Source: Calliopsis andreniformis
Taxonomy: Eukaryota; Arthropoda; Insecta; Hymenoptera; Andrenidae
DNA length: 64,000 nucleotides
Direction: 5' to 3'
Assembly: GCF_051401765.1 (NCBI RefSeq)
Contig: NW_027480429.1
Location: forward strand, 10,296,157 to 10,360,156
Each line of letters starts with the position of its first letter. Position 1 is the stretch's first letter. The notes beneath the pieces were generated by a model that saw only the letters and a list, made by a program, of their open reading frames with translations, made no database searches and was not told where the DNA came from. Positions 63,254 through 64,000 of the stretch are shown here, piece after piece. The position numbers were made by a program, and so were the translations under genes.

Positions 63254-63585
63254 GAAGCATAAAATACGATATATATACAACAGCTTTTCCATCGTATAAA
63301 ACGAGTAATTGCAACCAGTGTGAAAGTAATGGTCATTTCTACGTTCCGAGCACCCTAGGCGTCACTCTAGGGCGTTGCTCCACCACATCTAATAGCTACG
63401 GCCTTAGACGTCAACGCCAGAGGCATAAAGTACAATATAAATACAACAGCGTTTCCATCGTCTAAAACGAATAATTGCAACCAGTGTGAAAGTTATGGTC
63501 ATTTCTACATTTCGAGCAACCTAGGATTCACTCTAGGGCGTTACTCCACCAGATCGAATAGTTAGGTCCTTAGAAGTAAACGCCA
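63254..63585 (+). repeat. Class C monomer pair, copy 4
   Basis: Nearly identical to copy 1 at 55451, offset 7803 bp, including the same CGTCTAAAACG and CACCCTAGGCGTCAC changes. Followed by the same C/A recombinant monomer at 63586. Confidence 0.8.
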
Positions 63586-63765
63586 GAGGCATAAAATACG
63601 ATAGAAGTACAACAGCTTTTCCATCGTATAAAACGAATAATTGCAACCAGTGTGAAAGTTATGGTCATTTCCACTTTCCGAGCAACCTAGGCTTCACCCT
63701 AGGGCGTTGCTCCAACAGATTGAATAGTTAGGTCCTTAGAAGTCAACGCCCGAACCATAAAATGC

Positions 63766-63774
63766 AAAAAAAAA
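63766..63774 (+). other. A-tract expansion, A9 (+1), duplicated
   Basis: Homologue of the tract at 55963 in the repeat 7803 bp away. Confidence 0.95.
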
Positions 63775-64000
63775 TACAACAGTGTTTCCATCATATATCA
63801 GGAATAATTGCAACCAGTTTGAAAGTGATAGCCAATTCTACGTTCCGGGCAACCTAGGTTTCACTCCAGGGCGTTGCTCCACCAGACCGAATAGTTACGG
63901 CCTAAGAAGTCAACGCCAGAAGCATTAAATACGACATAAATACAACAGCTTTTCCATCGTATAAAACAAATAATTGCAACCAGTATGAAACTTATGGACA

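Larger units (their letters stand above)
1..64000 (+). repeat. Satellite DNA array, 166-bp monomer, 332-bp A-B dimer
   Basis: The whole window is head-to-tail copies of one 166-bp monomer. Starts recur at 1, 167, 333 and so on, always with a GAAGCAT/GAACCAT-like beginning and an end in CCTTAGAAGTCAACGCC plus one base. I followed the register from 1 to 63919: 385 complete monomers, total drift +8 bp, all accounted for by seven small indels listed separately. No inverted monomer and no unrelated insertion was seen. A and B classes alternate, giving a 332-bp dimer. Known context: arrays of 150-180-bp monomers are typical of centromeric or heterochromatic satellites in plants and animals. A centromeric role here is inference; the sequence shows only the array. 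I do not recognise the family or the species. Confidence 0.98.
55285..64000 (+). repeat. Array zone IV: contains diverged class C monomer pairs
   Basis: About 52 full monomers plus the truncated last one (63919-64000, 82 bp). Set apart by four pairs of class C monomers and by the longest chance reading frames in the window. The 55119-56197 segment recurs at 62922-64000 with a 7803-bp offset and runs out of the window, so zone IV may continue as a 47-monomer repeat. No gene. Confidence 0.7.
62922..64000 (+). repeat. Segment repeated from 55119, copy 2, running off the window
   Basis: At least 1079 bp and still matching at the last base. Visible differences are single bases, such as TTCCGTCG/TTCCATCG and GATAGAACTAC/GATAGAAGTAC. 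Confidence 0.85.

Noticed and set aside
565..63299. Repeated reading frames of 60, 81, 103 and 118 codons on both strands
   Set aside because: They recur at multiples of 166 bp at the same place in the repeat, start mostly at GTG or TTG, and overlap on both strands. Since 166 = 3 x 55 + 1, a frame rotates at every monomer and soon meets a stop. No codon pattern or family resemblance supports a gene.
1..64000. CRISPR array
   Set aside because: The whole 166-bp unit repeats; there are no short repeats with unique spacers.
1..64000. CENP-B box
   Set aside because: I looked for the TTCGnnnnAnnCGGG pattern on both strands of the A and B consensus. The closest stretch, TACGTTCCGGG in B, lacks the required TTCG and spacing. 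A full pattern search over all monomers would settle rare variants.
1..64000. Transposon, LTR or other insertion
   Set aside because: The monomer phase can be followed through the whole window with only +8 bp drift, which leaves no room for an insertion that is not a multiple of 166 bp, and no non-satellite sequence was seen.

Overview
The whole 64 kb window is one uninterrupted tandem array of a eukaryotic satellite DNA. The basic unit is a 166-bp monomer, always in the same orientation. Two colinear monomer classes, A and B, alternate to give a 332-bp A-B dimer. They differ at about 19 of 166 positions in the representatives I compared by eye. Base composition of a typical A monomer is about 39% GC: the first half is AT-rich and the second half is GC-richer. 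I find no gene, RNA gene, transposon, CRISPR array or non-satellite segment. Every longer open reading frame is a by-product of the repeat. The sequence fits centromeric or heterochromatic satellite DNA of a plant or animal; I do not recognise the family and cannot name the organism.

Position 1 falls exactly on a monomer start and the last full monomer ends at 63918. That makes 385 monomers plus an 82-bp partial one. The net length drift over 385 monomers is +8 bp. It is fully explained by six expansions of the B-monomer A-tract (+3, +2, +1, +1, +1, +1) and one single-base deletion near 23174. All larger rearrangements are whole numbers of monomers.

Layout by variant content: zone I (1-21583) is a fairly regular A-B array with its own variants and several multi-kb internal duplications. 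Zone II (21584-36690) opens with two copies of an 11-monomer higher-order unit and is rich in hybrid monomers. Zone III (36691-55284) contains a 14-monomer unit (two full copies plus a 10-monomer deletion derivative) and a 15-monomer unit in two copies. Zone IV (55285-64000) carries pairs of a more diverged class C monomer and a repeat at 7.8-kb spacing that runs off the right end.

The A-B alternation is broken at 19 places by hybrid monomers (14 A-to-B, 5 B-to-A), each shifting the dimer register by one monomer. Many are copies of one founding exchange, spread by later duplication. The window therefore records unequal exchange and block amplification. The most conserved part of the monomer (positions 95-127) can fold into an imperfect hairpin, and a second block (51-66) is shared by both classes. 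These are the best candidates for functional sites.
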